In this document: one piece after another, positions 42,641-49,902 of the stretch
How the letters are laid out: each line of letters begins with the position of its first letter
Position numbering within the stretch: position 1 is the stretch's first letter
Source of the DNA: Micromonospora_J zhanjiangensis
GTDB taxonomy: Bacteria; Actinomycetota; Actinomycetes; Mycobacteriales; Micromonosporaceae
Length of the DNA: 64,000 nt
Assembly: GCF_042650605.1 (NCBI RefSeq)
Contig: NZ_JBHSBN010000008.1
Coordinates: 124,001 to 188,000, forward strand
Direction of reading: 5' to 3'
Position numbers and translations under genes: made by a program
Notes under the pieces: model-generated
The model's database searches: none
The model's input: only the letters and a program-made list of their open reading frames with translations
What the model was told of the DNA's origin: nothing

Positions 42641-43142
42641 GGCAGAGTTCGAGCGGCTGTTGGTGAGCTTCGAGCGCGACGCCATCCACCTGGAGACACG
42701 CGATGCCTATGGCACTGCGGTCGAGTTGCCGCACATGGCCAAGTGGGCTGTGGGCGAGCCGGATGACCTGGCGTGGCTGGCAGGCTGGTGCGAGAGCCTG
42801 CGCGAGCACGTCAAGGCGGGCCGGTCGGTGCGCCGGGCGCGCATCGTCTCTGAGCCACTGAGCGACTATCAGCGCTGGTCGTACAGCATTGCGCAGCCCA
42901 TGGTGGACGCTGGTGAGGACATCCGCTGGGTGCCACGCCGGTTGGTGTCGTCGCTGGCGCTCCCAGGGAACGACTACTACCTGTTCGACGACCGCTTGGC
43001 GGTCTTCCTCATCTACGCCGGCCACGGCCTGGCGGTGGACCGGGTGGCCTCCACCGATCCACACGACCTGCGGTTATGCCGGTCCGCCTTTGAATCCGTA
43101 TGGCGGTTGGCCATCCCGCACCGTGACTACCAACCCGTCTAG
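42624..43142 (+). CDS. DUF6879-family protein
   Basis: This 172-residue protein matches the DUF6879 pattern: EAEFERLLVSFERDAIHLETRDAY, an Arg-rich central strand (RRARIVSEPLSDYQRWSY) and DYYLFDDRLAVFLIYAGHG. Function is unknown. GTG 42624 has AGGGGG before it. It overlaps both the upstream small gene and the downstream regulator gene, and this three-gene order is common in actinomycetes. Confidence 0.85.
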   Translation: MTSISEAEFERLLVSFERDAIHLETRDAYGTAVELPHMAKWAVGEPDDLAWLAGWCESLREHVKAGRSVRRARIVSEPLSDYQRWSYSIAQPMVDAGEDIRWVPRRLVSSLALPGNDYYLFDDRLAVFLIYAGHGLAVDRVASTDPHDLRLCRSAFESVWRLAIPHRDYQPV

Positions 43143-43974
43143 CGCCGCCCGCCAGGGCCAAGAGGCACTCGGCGTTCGCCTCCGTGAGCTGCGCAAGGAG
43201 GCGGGGCTTACGGGGCGGGCGCTGGCGGCCTTGACCGGGCAGCACTTCACCCGGGTCAGCAAGATCGAACACGGTGTTCAGCCGCCCACCGACAACGACA
43301 TCCGCGCCTGGTGCCAAGCCTGCAACGCCGAAGACCAAATCGCGGATCTGACCGCCACGCTGCGAACGGTGGAGTCGGCTTACCTGGAGTTCCGGCGGCA
43401 GAGCCGGGCGGGCATGAAGCGGGTGCTCGGCGCGCACACTCTAGCCCTGTACGAGCAGACGTCGGTGTTCCGGATCTACGAGCACAACGTCATCCCCGGG
43501 CTGTTCCAGACCGCCGACTACACGGCTGCGATGCTGTCGTTCTGGATCGACTTCCTGGAGACACCGAACGACGTGGACGAGGCCGTGGCGGTGCGGATGG
43601 AGCGTCAGCAGGTGCTCTACCAGCGCGGTAAGCGGTTCGTGGTGGTTTTGGAAGAGCAGGTGCTGCGTACCTGGTTCGGGGACGCCACCACCCAGGCCGG
43701 GCAGCTGGACCGACTGCTCGCAGTGATGTCACTGCCGAACGTCTCGGTGGGCATCATCCCCATGATGACCGAACGCCCGGCAGTGGCGTCCACCGGCTTT
43801 TGGATCTTTGACAACCTGCTGGTCGCGCTGGAGACCCCCACGGCGAGCATCGAGGTCACCCGGCCACACGAGATCGAGTTGTACGCCGGGATGTTCGATC
43901 GCCTCCAGGTCTCGGCCGTGTACGGCCCCGAGGCGCGAGCATTGATCGGCCATACCATCGAACAGTTGGGTTAG
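43123..43974 (+). CDS. Scr1/DUF5753-type XRE regulator
   Basis: This 283-residue protein has an N-terminal XRE helix-turn-helix (LGVRLRELRKEAGLTGRALAALTG, FTRVSKIEHGVQPP) and a C-terminal DUF5753 domain (VFRIYEHNVIPGLFQTADYTAAML, YQRGKRFVVVLEEQVLRTWFG). Such proteins pair with small DUF397- or DUF6879-type partners and act in actinomycete development or stress. Start GTG 43123 overlaps the DUF6879 gene by 20 bases. Confidence 0.9.
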   Translation: MTTNPSSAARQGQEALGVRLRELRKEAGLTGRALAALTGQHFTRVSKIEHGVQPPTDNDIRAWCQACNAEDQIADLTATLRTVESAYLEFRRQSRAGMKRVLGAHTLALYEQTSVFRIYEHNVIPGLFQTADYTAAMLSFWIDFLETPNDVDEAVAVRMERQQVLYQRGKRFVVVLEEQVLRTWFGDATTQAGQLDRLLAVMSLPNVSVGIIPMMTERPAVASTGFWIFDNLLVALETPTASIEVTRPHEIELYAGMFDRLQVSAVYGPEARALIGHTIEQLG

Positions 43975-44004
43975 CGTCGCAACAGTTCGCAACATCATGG
44001 ACTC

Positions 44005-44060
44005 CGCTGGCGGTCCGCTCATACCGTCATTGCGGAACTTCGGTAGGACGGACGCCAGCG
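44005..44060. repeat. Bulged inverted repeat upstream of small gene
   Basis: CGCTGGCGGTCCG (44005-44017) pairs with CGGACGCCAGCG (44049-44060) with one extra base, and TACCG/CGGTA pair inside. It could terminate the regulator operon or control the next gene. Confidence 0.45.
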
Positions 44061-44160
44061 CCAAAGACGGGGTCGGTTGCCGGGTTCCCCTCAGGCTGTC
44101 GGACGGCCCGCGGCAACGGGTTCGTCCGGCAGCCACCCGCAAGCAGGCGAAGGGTGACTC

Positions 44161-44322
44161 GTGATGACGCTCGGTGCTTTGATCAGCGCGGTACTACTGG
44201 GATTCCTGGCAGGACTGTTCAGCTTCAAGGTCAAAGAGCGATGGTGCCCGGAGTGTGGCGCATCCACGCTGCCAAGGGCTCCCCGGCTGACACCGAACCT
44301 CTTCCGCTGGCGGCGTCGGTGA
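44161..44322 (+). CDS. Tiny membrane protein with CxxC
   Basis: This 53-residue frame has GAAGGG six bases before its GTG. It encodes one membrane helix (LGALISAVLLGFLAGLF), then KVKERWCPECGAST, a single zinc-knuckle CxxC, and a basic end RWRRR. Similar single-helix CxxC proteins occur in actinomycete accessory clusters. Function is unknown. Confidence 0.6.
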   Translation: MMTLGALISAVLLGFLAGLFSFKVKERWCPECGASTLPRAPRLTPNLFRWRRR

Positions 44323-44349
44323 CTCCCTGGTGGCCCACGGACTGAGGGA

Positions 44350-44574
44350 CTAATCCTTCTCCGCGACGTAGACGCCTCGTCCGGGTTGGCCGAGGACCAG
44401 GTCGCGGTCGTGCAGGAGTGAGACGGCCCGGTACGCCGTCGTCACGCTCACGCCGTACTGGTCGGCGAGCTTGCTGGTGCTCGGCAGCTTCGCCCCGGGG
44501 GCGAGTTCGCCGCTCTTGATCTGCGCGGTGATTTCGTCCGCGATCCGGCGAAAGTCCGGCTTGCTTGAGGGCAT
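44350..44574 (-). CDS. Minimal GntR-type DNA-binding protein
   Basis: This 74-residue protein is only a GntR winged helix: FRRIADEITAQIKSGELAPG, LPSTSKLADQYGVSVTTAYRAVSLL, then GRGVYVAEKD. It lacks any ligand domain. AAGGGGA six bases before ATG 44574 supports the start. Such single-domain GntR proteins are common in actinobacterial mobile elements. A direct repeat upstream duplicates its ribosome-site region. Confidence 0.85.
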   Translation of the reverse strand: MPSSKPDFRRIADEITAQIKSGELAPGAKLPSTSKLADQYGVSVTTAYRAVSLLHDRDLVLGQPGRGVYVAEKD

Positions 44575-44582
44575 GGCGGTAT

Positions 44583-44716
44583 CCCCTTGGTTCGGCTCTC
44601 CCATCTGATCACAACCGAACCTGCGTCAGCAAGTGGCGTAGAAAAATCGCGTGTCGCGGGTTTACCAGCGTCACCATCTGACGTAGGTTTGCTCGTGGCT
44701 GACCCCTTGGTTCGGC
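44583..44716. repeat. Repeat-rich regulatory region
   Basis: CCCCTTGGTTCGGC occurs at 44583-44596 and 44703-44716. GGTTCGG (44589-44595) also pairs with CCGAACC (44615-44621), and AACCTGCGTCAG (about 44618-44629) is mirrored with one mismatch by CTGACGTAGGTT (about 44688-44699). This looks like duplicated control DNA for the minimal GntR protein. Confidence 0.55.
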
Positions 44717-44841
44717 AAACCGGTGGCTAGCCCCGTCAGGGCGACGCGGATCCCGTCGCCCTGACGGTTCCTCATGAGCTGGGGCGGGGCGGTCGGGAGG
44801 AACGGACCTCGGCCGCCCTGCCCTTCCACAAGGGAGCACGC

Positions 44842-45015
44842 ATGGCCCGGATCCGCTACGACGAATACCTGACCGCCACCGCGATGACATTCGCCCGCCG
44901 ACACCGACCAGTGTGGTCATGGACCAAATGGCGCCGCGTCTGCCGCTGCGGAGCAGAACTGCCCTGCCGCGCACGACACCGGATCCCCATCAACCGAGGG
45001 CACTGGCCCTCATGA
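44842..45015 (+). CDS. Small basic Cys-containing protein
   Basis: This 57-residue frame starts after AGGGAGC and encodes MARIRYDEYLTATAMTFARR, then WTKWRRVCRCGAELPCR. The Cys spacing hints at a small zinc site. Its stop overlaps the next gene's ATG (ATGA), supporting that it is translated. Function is unknown. Confidence 0.6.
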   Translation: MARIRYDEYLTATAMTFARRHRPVWSWTKWRRVCRCGAELPCRARHRIPINRGHWPS

Positions 45016-45449
45016 ACCCGCAGACCGGCGACGTGGTCAGAATCGGCGCGGCAGCGAGCGTGCAGTTCGGCGGCGACCGTGCCCTGCTGATGCGCGTGAC
45101 CAGCGTGGATCCGAAGCCGACCTACCACGGCTGGATCTGGCTCACCGGATACGTGCTCGACCACACCGGCGAAGCCATCAACAAGCGAGAAGTATTCGTG
45201 CAGGTGGCTGGCCTGCACTACGTACACCGGGCACCCGCCCGACCGGTTCGCCCCACCCGACCGCCGGCCCCGCGCCAATCGGCCCCGCGCCGACCTGCAC
45301 CCGACGCGGTCGGTAGCCACCTCGAACCTGAGCCAAGACCACAGCGAAAGGCACCTGCCACCCGCGGTACACCTGCACCCCGCCCCCAGGTCGGCGCACC
45401 GCGGGTTACCCGCAAGTGGCCGAAGAACCTGCCACTGCTGGAACCGTAG
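45012..45449 (+). CDS. Hypothetical protein with basic Pro-rich tail
   Basis: This 145-residue protein has a compact N-terminal domain (TGDVVRIGAAASVQFGGDRAL, YHGWIWLTGYVLD) and a long Pro/Arg/Ala tail from about residue 75. It is translationally coupled to the small gene upstream. Similar pairs occur in actinomycete accessory regions near tRNA genes. Function is unknown. Confidence 0.65.
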   Translation: MNPQTGDVVRIGAAASVQFGGDRALLMRVTSVDPKPTYHGWIWLTGYVLDHTGEAINKREVFVQVAGLHYVHRAPARPVRPTRPPAPRQSAPRRPAPDAVGSHLEPEPRPQRKAPATRGTPAPRPQVGAPRVTRKWPKNLPLLEP

Positions 45450-45566
45450 GATCGGACCCGGCCAAGCCGTGCGTGGCGTCGAGGCACGCTGGTCAACCGC
45501 TGGTCACGGTGGGTCCGGCCGATCTTGCAAGCTGACCGTAAAGCTGTTTCTCCTCATGAATACGTG

Positions 45567-45639
45567 TGCGCCCGGCAGGATTCGAACCTGCGGCCTTGGG
45601 ATTAGAAGTCCCCTGCTCTATCCGCTGAGCTACGGGCGC
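45567..45639 (-). tRNA. tRNA-Arg (anticodon UCU)
   Basis: On the minus strand the gene folds as a cloverleaf: acceptor GCGCCCG pairing with CGGGCGC, D-arm GCTCAGCGGATAGAGC, anticodon loop CTTCTAA giving UCU, and T-arm with GGTTCGAATCC. Discriminator is A and no CCA is encoded. Its 3' end points at the accessory cluster of very small genes, as expected for an integration hotspot. Confidence 0.95.
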
Positions 45640-45743
45640 CGGCGTGGTGCGCCAGAAGGGTACCCGGGTGACCGAACGGCCAGTACAGGTCGTCCGGCCG
45701 AACGGGGATGACTGTCCGGCCAGCACATACTAGGTTTTCAGAC

Positions 45744-46352
45744 GTGCAGGTGACGAGCACCCGGTTTCTCCCCGTCCTGGTCTCGATCCTCGACGAGCAA
45801 CTCGAAGATGATCATCTTCTGGAGGAGTTCGTCGATGACATCGCGGTCGGGTACTCGTTCGGGCCTCCGTACGGGGAACGGCTGGTCACCTGGACGGACA
45901 TGGACGAGTTGGGGTTCAGTCGGCGGGCCGTGCGGCGCATCGCCCTGGACAACCTCAGCCACGCGATGGTCCGGCTGCGGATCCACGGTCAGCCGCCGGC
46001 GCTGATGCTCTCCTTCGACGGCCTGGAGTCCAGCGCGCTGCTGGTCGACGAGTTCTGGTACGAGTTGGAGGACTCGGTGCCCGGCGAGCTGATCGTCGGG
46101 GTGCCGGCCCGGGACGTGGTGATCGTCACCGGGAGCGAGTCCCGGCCCGGCCTGGCCAAGGCCCGGCGGGCGGTCGACCGGGTCTTCTTCGCCGGCGACG
46201 ATCACCTGCTCAGCCGGGATCTGCTGGTGTGGCGGGACGGGAAGTGGCAGACGCTGCGTCCGCCGGCGCCGACCCCGGCGCCGACCGGCCAGCCGTACCG
46301 GCCGCCGACCCAGCGCCGGGCGGAGCCGGAACAGGCCCGCCGGGAATACTGA
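45744..46352 (+). CDS. DUF1444-like protein
   Basis: This 202-residue protein resembles the DUF1444/YtpQ family: LPVLVSILDEQ, the central DDIAVGYSFGPP, LGFSRRAVRRIALDNL and a Pro-rich C-terminal tail. Function is unknown. TAGGTT seven bases before the GTG indicates a leaderless message. Its last 143 bases overlap a convergent hydrolase gene. Confidence 0.75.
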   Translation: MQVTSTRFLPVLVSILDEQLEDDHLLEEFVDDIAVGYSFGPPYGERLVTWTDMDELGFSRRAVRRIALDNLSHAMVRLRIHGQPPALMLSFDGLESSALLVDEFWYELEDSVPGELIVGVPARDVVIVTGSESRPGLAKARRAVDRVFFAGDDHLLSRDLLVWRDGKWQTLRPPAPTPAPTGQPYRPPTQRRAEPEQARREY

Positions 46353-47331
46353 CCTCGGCACCGTCCGGGGATTCCCGCAACACCCGATCCCGTACGACGA
46401 AAGCGTCCACCCAGCGGCCGACCTCGGTGAACACCTGCCCGCGTACGGCCGGGCCGGACAGCGTCAGGTCGTGCATGCCGCCGTCGAAGCGGACCAGGGT
46501 GACGTGCCGGCCGAGCCGGGGCGCCCAGCGGACCATGTGTTCCACGTCGAGCACCGCGTCGGCCAGCGCGGCCGAGTCGTGCCAGCTACTGCCCCGGAAG
46601 CTGCGGGACGAGCAGGCCAGCAGCACCGGCACCGGGATCTCCAGCCCGGCCCGCAGCCGCGCCTGCGCCCGCCGGATCGCCGCCAGCCAGCCCACCCGGA
46701 CCGGGAAGCCGCCCAGAGGCTTCCAGGTGAGGTCGAAGTGCCACTCGCCCCGGTGGTCGGCGTGCAGGCTCTGCCCGTACACGGGATTGAGCCCGAGCGG
46801 GACGATCCGGTACGGCGAGACGGGCCCCAGCCGGGACACTGCCGCCGCCAGTGGCCGGCGGACGAACCAGGGCGCGTTGAAGTCGAAGAACGGGCTGTTC
46901 AGGAAGAGGCCGTCGACGATGCCGTCGGCGCGCCGGTCGTGCGCCCAGAGTGCGGCGATCAGGCCGCCGGTGGAGTGGCCGTTGACCAGCAGGGTGTGGT
47001 TGCCGTCGGCGCGAATGATCTCCGCGGCGGCGTCCAGTTCCGGGTGGTAGTCGCTCAGGTCGCGGCAGAAGTTCGGGGTCTGGTGCGGCAGCAGGCTGCG
47101 GCCGTACTTGCGCAGGTCAATGGCGTAGAAGTCCCAGCCCCGGTCGACGAAGAAGCCGGCCAGGTGGGTCTGGAAGAAGTAGTCGACGTACCCGTGCACG
47201 TAGAGCACGGCGCGGCCGGTCGGCCGCTCGGCCCGACGGCGGACCAGGGTGGCCACGACCGGGCCCTCGTCGTCCCGGCCGAGGTCGATCGTCTGGCATT
47301 CGTACGGCTCACCCAGCACATCCGGATCCAC
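46210..47331 (-). CDS. Alpha/beta hydrolase (S33/monoglyceride-lipase-like)
   Basis: This 373-residue protein has the oxyanion motif YVHGYVDYFF, the nucleophile elbow NGHSTGG, and the late His in GGMHDLTLS. The helical lid is around residues 150-210. The C-terminal 50 residues are Pro/Ala/Ser low complexity and are encoded antisense to the tail of the neighbouring gene; an earlier natural end of the enzyme is likely near residue 320. Substrate unknown. Confidence 0.88.
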   Translation of the reverse strand: MDPDVLGEPYECQTIDLGRDDEGPVVATLVRRRAERPTGRAVLYVHGYVDYFFQTHLAGFFVDRGWDFYAIDLRKYGRSLLPHQTPNFCRDLSDYHPELDAAAEIIRADGNHTLLVNGHSTGGLIAALWAHDRRADGIVDGLFLNSPFFDFNAPWFVRRPLAAAVSRLGPVSPYRIVPLGLNPVYGQSLHADHRGEWHFDLTWKPLGGFPVRVGWLAAIRRAQARLRAGLEIPVPVLLACSSRSFRGSSWHDSAALADAVLDVEHMVRWAPRLGRHVTLVRFDGGMHDLTLSGPAVRGQVFTEVGRWVDAFVVRDRVLRESPDGAEVSIPGGPVPAPPGAGSAAGTAGRSAPGSAPADAASATSRPATPADPG

Positions 47332-47377
47332 GATCCGACGCTACCGCGCCATACCACGGTTGTGCTTGATCAGGGCG

Positions 47378-47405
47378 TTTTCCACAGTCGGTCGGGTTGT
47401 CCACA
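47378..47405. promoter_or_regulatory. Two DnaA-box-like sites upstream of ssb
   Basis: TTTTCCACA (47378-47386) and TTGTCCACA (47397-47405) are 19 bases apart start to start. TTGTCCACA is the preferred DnaA box in streptomycetes. They lie in the 169-bp region upstream of ssb. Confidence 0.5.
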
Positions 47406-47500
47406 GCCCGGCCCGCCGGGGCTGGTGGCGGGCCCGGGCGGGGTCCAGGCTGGGCGGCGAGTCGACTCGGACCGTAGGCCGTGGAACACCTGGAGAGAAG

Positions 47501-48547
47501 ATGTTCGATACGCACGTGACCGTGGTAGGTAACGTCCTGACCGCGCCGGAGTGGCGGCGCACGACGCAGAGCGGCACGCTGGTGGCCAACTTCAAGGTCG
47601 CATCGACGGCCCGTCGACTCGACCGGGACAACAACCGCTGGGTGGACGGCAATTCGCTGCGCGTCCGCGTGAACTGCTGGCGCAAGCTGGCCGAGGGGGT
47701 CGCCTCCTCGGTGATGGTGGGCGACCCGATAGTGGTGGTCGGCCGGCTCTACACCCGGGACTGGACCGACGACGCGGGTAACCACCGCACCCTGTACGAG
47801 TTGGAGGCCGTCGCCGTCGGGCACGACCTGTCCCGGGGTCGGGGCAAGTTCGCCCGTAACCGTCCGACGCTGGCGACCAGTGCGGTCGAGGACGCCGAGG
47901 CCGAGGCCCGGGTGCGCGGCGAGGTCGCCGAGGCGGTGGCCGACGAGGACGCGCCGGCCCGGCGGGGCGACCTGCCGTTCGACGACGACGCCGACTTCGA
48001 CGAGATCGGCGGCCTGCCGATGGAGAGCTACGCCGGTCTGCGGTCGGAGAGCTTCGTCGGCTTCCGCGCCGACGACGCCGACGGTTTCCGGGGCGGCGAC
48101 GCGTCCCGGGGCGGCAACGCCGAGGATTTCCCGGGTGGCGACATCGACGGCTCCCGGGCCGGAGGGTTCGGCGACCTGCCGGTGACCGGGTCGGGCTGGT
48201 CATCGGCGCGCGGCCACCAGCCGATGTCCGCCCCGGCCACGCCGTCGTCGACCGACTCGCCGGACGGTGACTCCGGTGCCGGGACGCGCGGCGGCGCCGA
48301 GCCGGTGGAGGGCAAGGGGTGGGACGGCGGGCAACCGGCGGCCGGCCAGGCCGGCGACGGCTCGGCCGCGTCGGACGGCGTGCCATCGGGGGCCGGCCGA
48401 GCCGGCGGGCCGGCTGCGGCGGAGGGTGCGGAGCCGGTCGCCGGCTCGGCCGGTGACGGGTCGCCCGCGCCGGAGGGCGTCGAGCCGGTGGCCGGGACGA
48501 CCGGTCGGGGTCGCCGGGGGCGGGGCCGCGTGCCGGTGCCGAGCTGA
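47501..48547 (+). CDS. ssb: Single-stranded DNA-binding protein with very long tail
   Basis: The first 115 residues form an SSB OB-fold (FDTHVTVVGNVLTAPEWRR, VANFKVASTARR, LRVRVNCWRKLAEGVASSV, VVVGRLYTRDWTD). The remaining 230 residues are low complexity: acidic first (LPFDDDADFDEIGG), then Gly/Ala/Asp/Pro, ending RRGRGRVPVPS. Ordinary actinobacterial SSB is about 170-180 residues and ends in an acidic DDDIPF-like tip used to recruit partners; this protein ends basic instead. It is likely an accessory SSB paralogue. GGAGAGAAG precedes the ATG. Confidence 0.85.
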   Translation: MFDTHVTVVGNVLTAPEWRRTTQSGTLVANFKVASTARRLDRDNNRWVDGNSLRVRVNCWRKLAEGVASSVMVGDPIVVVGRLYTRDWTDDAGNHRTLYELEAVAVGHDLSRGRGKFARNRPTLATSAVEDAEAEARVRGEVAEAVADEDAPARRGDLPFDDDADFDEIGGLPMESYAGLRSESFVGFRADDADGFRGGDASRGGNAEDFPGGDIDGSRAGGFGDLPVTGSGWSSARGHQPMSAPATPSSTDSPDGDSGAGTRGGAEPVEGKGWDGGQPAAGQAGDGSAASDGVPSGAGRAGGPAAAEGAEPVAGSAGDGSPAPEGVEPVAGTTGRGRRGRGRVPVPS

Positions 48548-48691
48548 CCGTCCGGCCGGCGGGCCGCGTCGGGCCGTCGGCCGACACACTCCGCCCCGGA
48601 CGATCGGGCCGGTCACCGTTCTCCTCACGGGTGGCCGGTCCGGGGGCACCGTCCGGTCGGCGGGCACCGATCCCGCGGCAGGGTCGGTGCG

Positions 48692-48737
48692 GCGGTGGAG
48701 GAACGGGAGCGTGCCCACCGCCCCGATCCTCCACCGC
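48692..48737 (+). terminator. Hairpin downstream of ssb
   Basis: GCGGTGGAGGA (48692-48702) is exactly mirrored by TCCTCCACCGC (48727-48737). It lies about 145 bases after the ssb stop codon and lacks a U-tract. Confidence 0.5.
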
Positions 48738-48750
48738 GTCCGGCCCGTAA

Positions 48751-48859
48751 GGTTCCAGCACTGAACCCTTTCAACCTGAAACCGCGCGGCGCGCAAGCGC
48801 CGCCTTCGACCTTGGCGGCGACGGTCCGTAGGGGGAGGTCGAAAAAGGTTCACTGGAGG
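48751..48859 (+). promoter_or_regulatory. Structured leader before cobD
   Basis: GGTTC/GAACC (48751-48767) and CGCCGCC/GGCGGCG (48798-48820) can form hairpins. TGAACCCTTT (48762-48771) can alternatively pair with AAAGGTTCA (48844-48852), right beside the GGAGG ribosome site of cobD. The switch-like overlap suggests cis regulation. Standard cobalamin-riboswitch sequences were not found. Together with the hairpin before it, this accounts for the 320-bp gap. Confidence 0.4.
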
Positions 48860-48867
48860 TGATCGGT

Positions 48868-49902
48868 ATGCGAGCCGGGATCAGGCGCGCGCCGGGCCCG
48901 GTCGGGTCCCGGGTCCCGGCCGGCGCGACGGCCACGGCGGTCGGGCTGCTCGCCGGTTACGCGTTGGACGCGCTGCTCGGCGACCCGCGCCGGTTCCATC
49001 CGGTCGCCGGTTTCGGCCGGGCCGCGGGCGCCCTGGAGCGTCGGCTGTACCGGGACCGCCGCTCGGCGGGCATGGCCCATGCCGCGCTCGCCGTCGGGCT
49101 GCCGGTGCTGGCCGGCGCCGCAGCCCAGGCCGTCACCCGGCACCGGCCGTTGGCCCGTACGGCGCTGGTGGCCGCGGCCACCTGGACCGTGCTGGGCGGG
49201 CGGACCCTGCGCCGGGAGGCCGGCACCATGGCAACGGCGCTGCGCCGGGGTGACGTACCGGCCGCCCGCCGCCGGCTCGGGCACCTGTGCGGGCGGGACC
49301 CGTCGACGCTGGACGAGTCCGAGCTGGCCCGGGCCACCGTCGAGTCGGTCGCCGAGAACACCTCCGACGCGGTCGTCGCGCCGCTGCTCTGGGGCGCCGT
49401 GGCCGGGCTGCCCGGCCTGCTCGGCTACCGCGCGGCCAACACGCTCGACGCCATGGTGGGCCACCGTTCGGCCCGGTACGCCCGGTTCGGCACCCCGGCG
49501 GCCCGGCTCGACGACCTGCTCAACCTCGTGCCGTCCCGGTTGACCGGGTTGCTCACCGTCGCGGCGGCCCCGCTGGCGCACGGCGATCGGGGCCGGGCCC
49601 TGCGGGTGTGGCGGCGCGACCGGCACGACCACCCGAGCCCCAACGCCGGGCAGTGCGAGGCCGCGATGGCCGGTGCGTTGGACGTCCGGCTCGGTGGGCG
49701 CAACGTGTACTTCGGGCGGTCCGAGGTGCGGCCGTACCTGGGTGACGGTCCACGGCCCGAGCATCGGCACATCCGCCGGGCCGCCCGGCTGTCCGGCGCG
49801 GTCGGCCTCGGCGCGCTGGCCGTGGCGAGCCTGGCGGCGCTCGCCGTACCGGCCGCGTTCCGAGCCGCCCGGGCCGCGGCGGGTTCGCGGGGCGGGCGGT
49901 GA
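48868..49902 (+). CDS. cobD: Adenosylcobinamide-phosphate synthase CobD/CbiB
   Basis: This 344-residue integral membrane protein attaches the aminopropanol side chain to adenosylcobyric acid. Family motifs are ALLGDPRRFHPVAGFGRA, TVESVAENTSDAVVAPLLWG and GYRAANTLDAMVGHR, with the late SPNAGQCEAAMAGALDVRLGG. GGAGG lies eight bases before the ATG. Its stop overlaps the cobQ GTG. It should act directly after CobQ in the pathway. Confidence 0.95.
   Translation: MRAGIRRAPGPVGSRVPAGATATAVGLLAGYALDALLGDPRRFHPVAGFGRAAGALERRLYRDRRSAGMAHAALAVGLPVLAGAAAQAVTRHRPLARTALVAAATWTVLGGRTLRREAGTMATALRRGDVPAARRRLGHLCGRDPSTLDESELARATVESVAENTSDAVVAPLLWGAVAGLPGLLGYRAANTLDAMVGHRSARYARFGTPAARLDDLLNLVPSRLTGLLTVAAAPLAHGDRGRALRVWRRDRHDHPSPNAGQCEAAMAGALDVRLGGRNVYFGRSEVRPYLGDGPRPEHRHIRRAARLSGAVGLGALAVASLAALAVPAAFRAARAAAGSRGGR

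Noticed and set aside
41699..45639. A complete prophage or conjugative element
   Set aside because: No integrase, replication, structural or transfer genes are visible; only passenger-like genes are present.
48751..48859. Cobalamin riboswitch before cobD
   Set aside because: No standard B12-box or conserved core sequences were found; only generic alternative pairing is visible.
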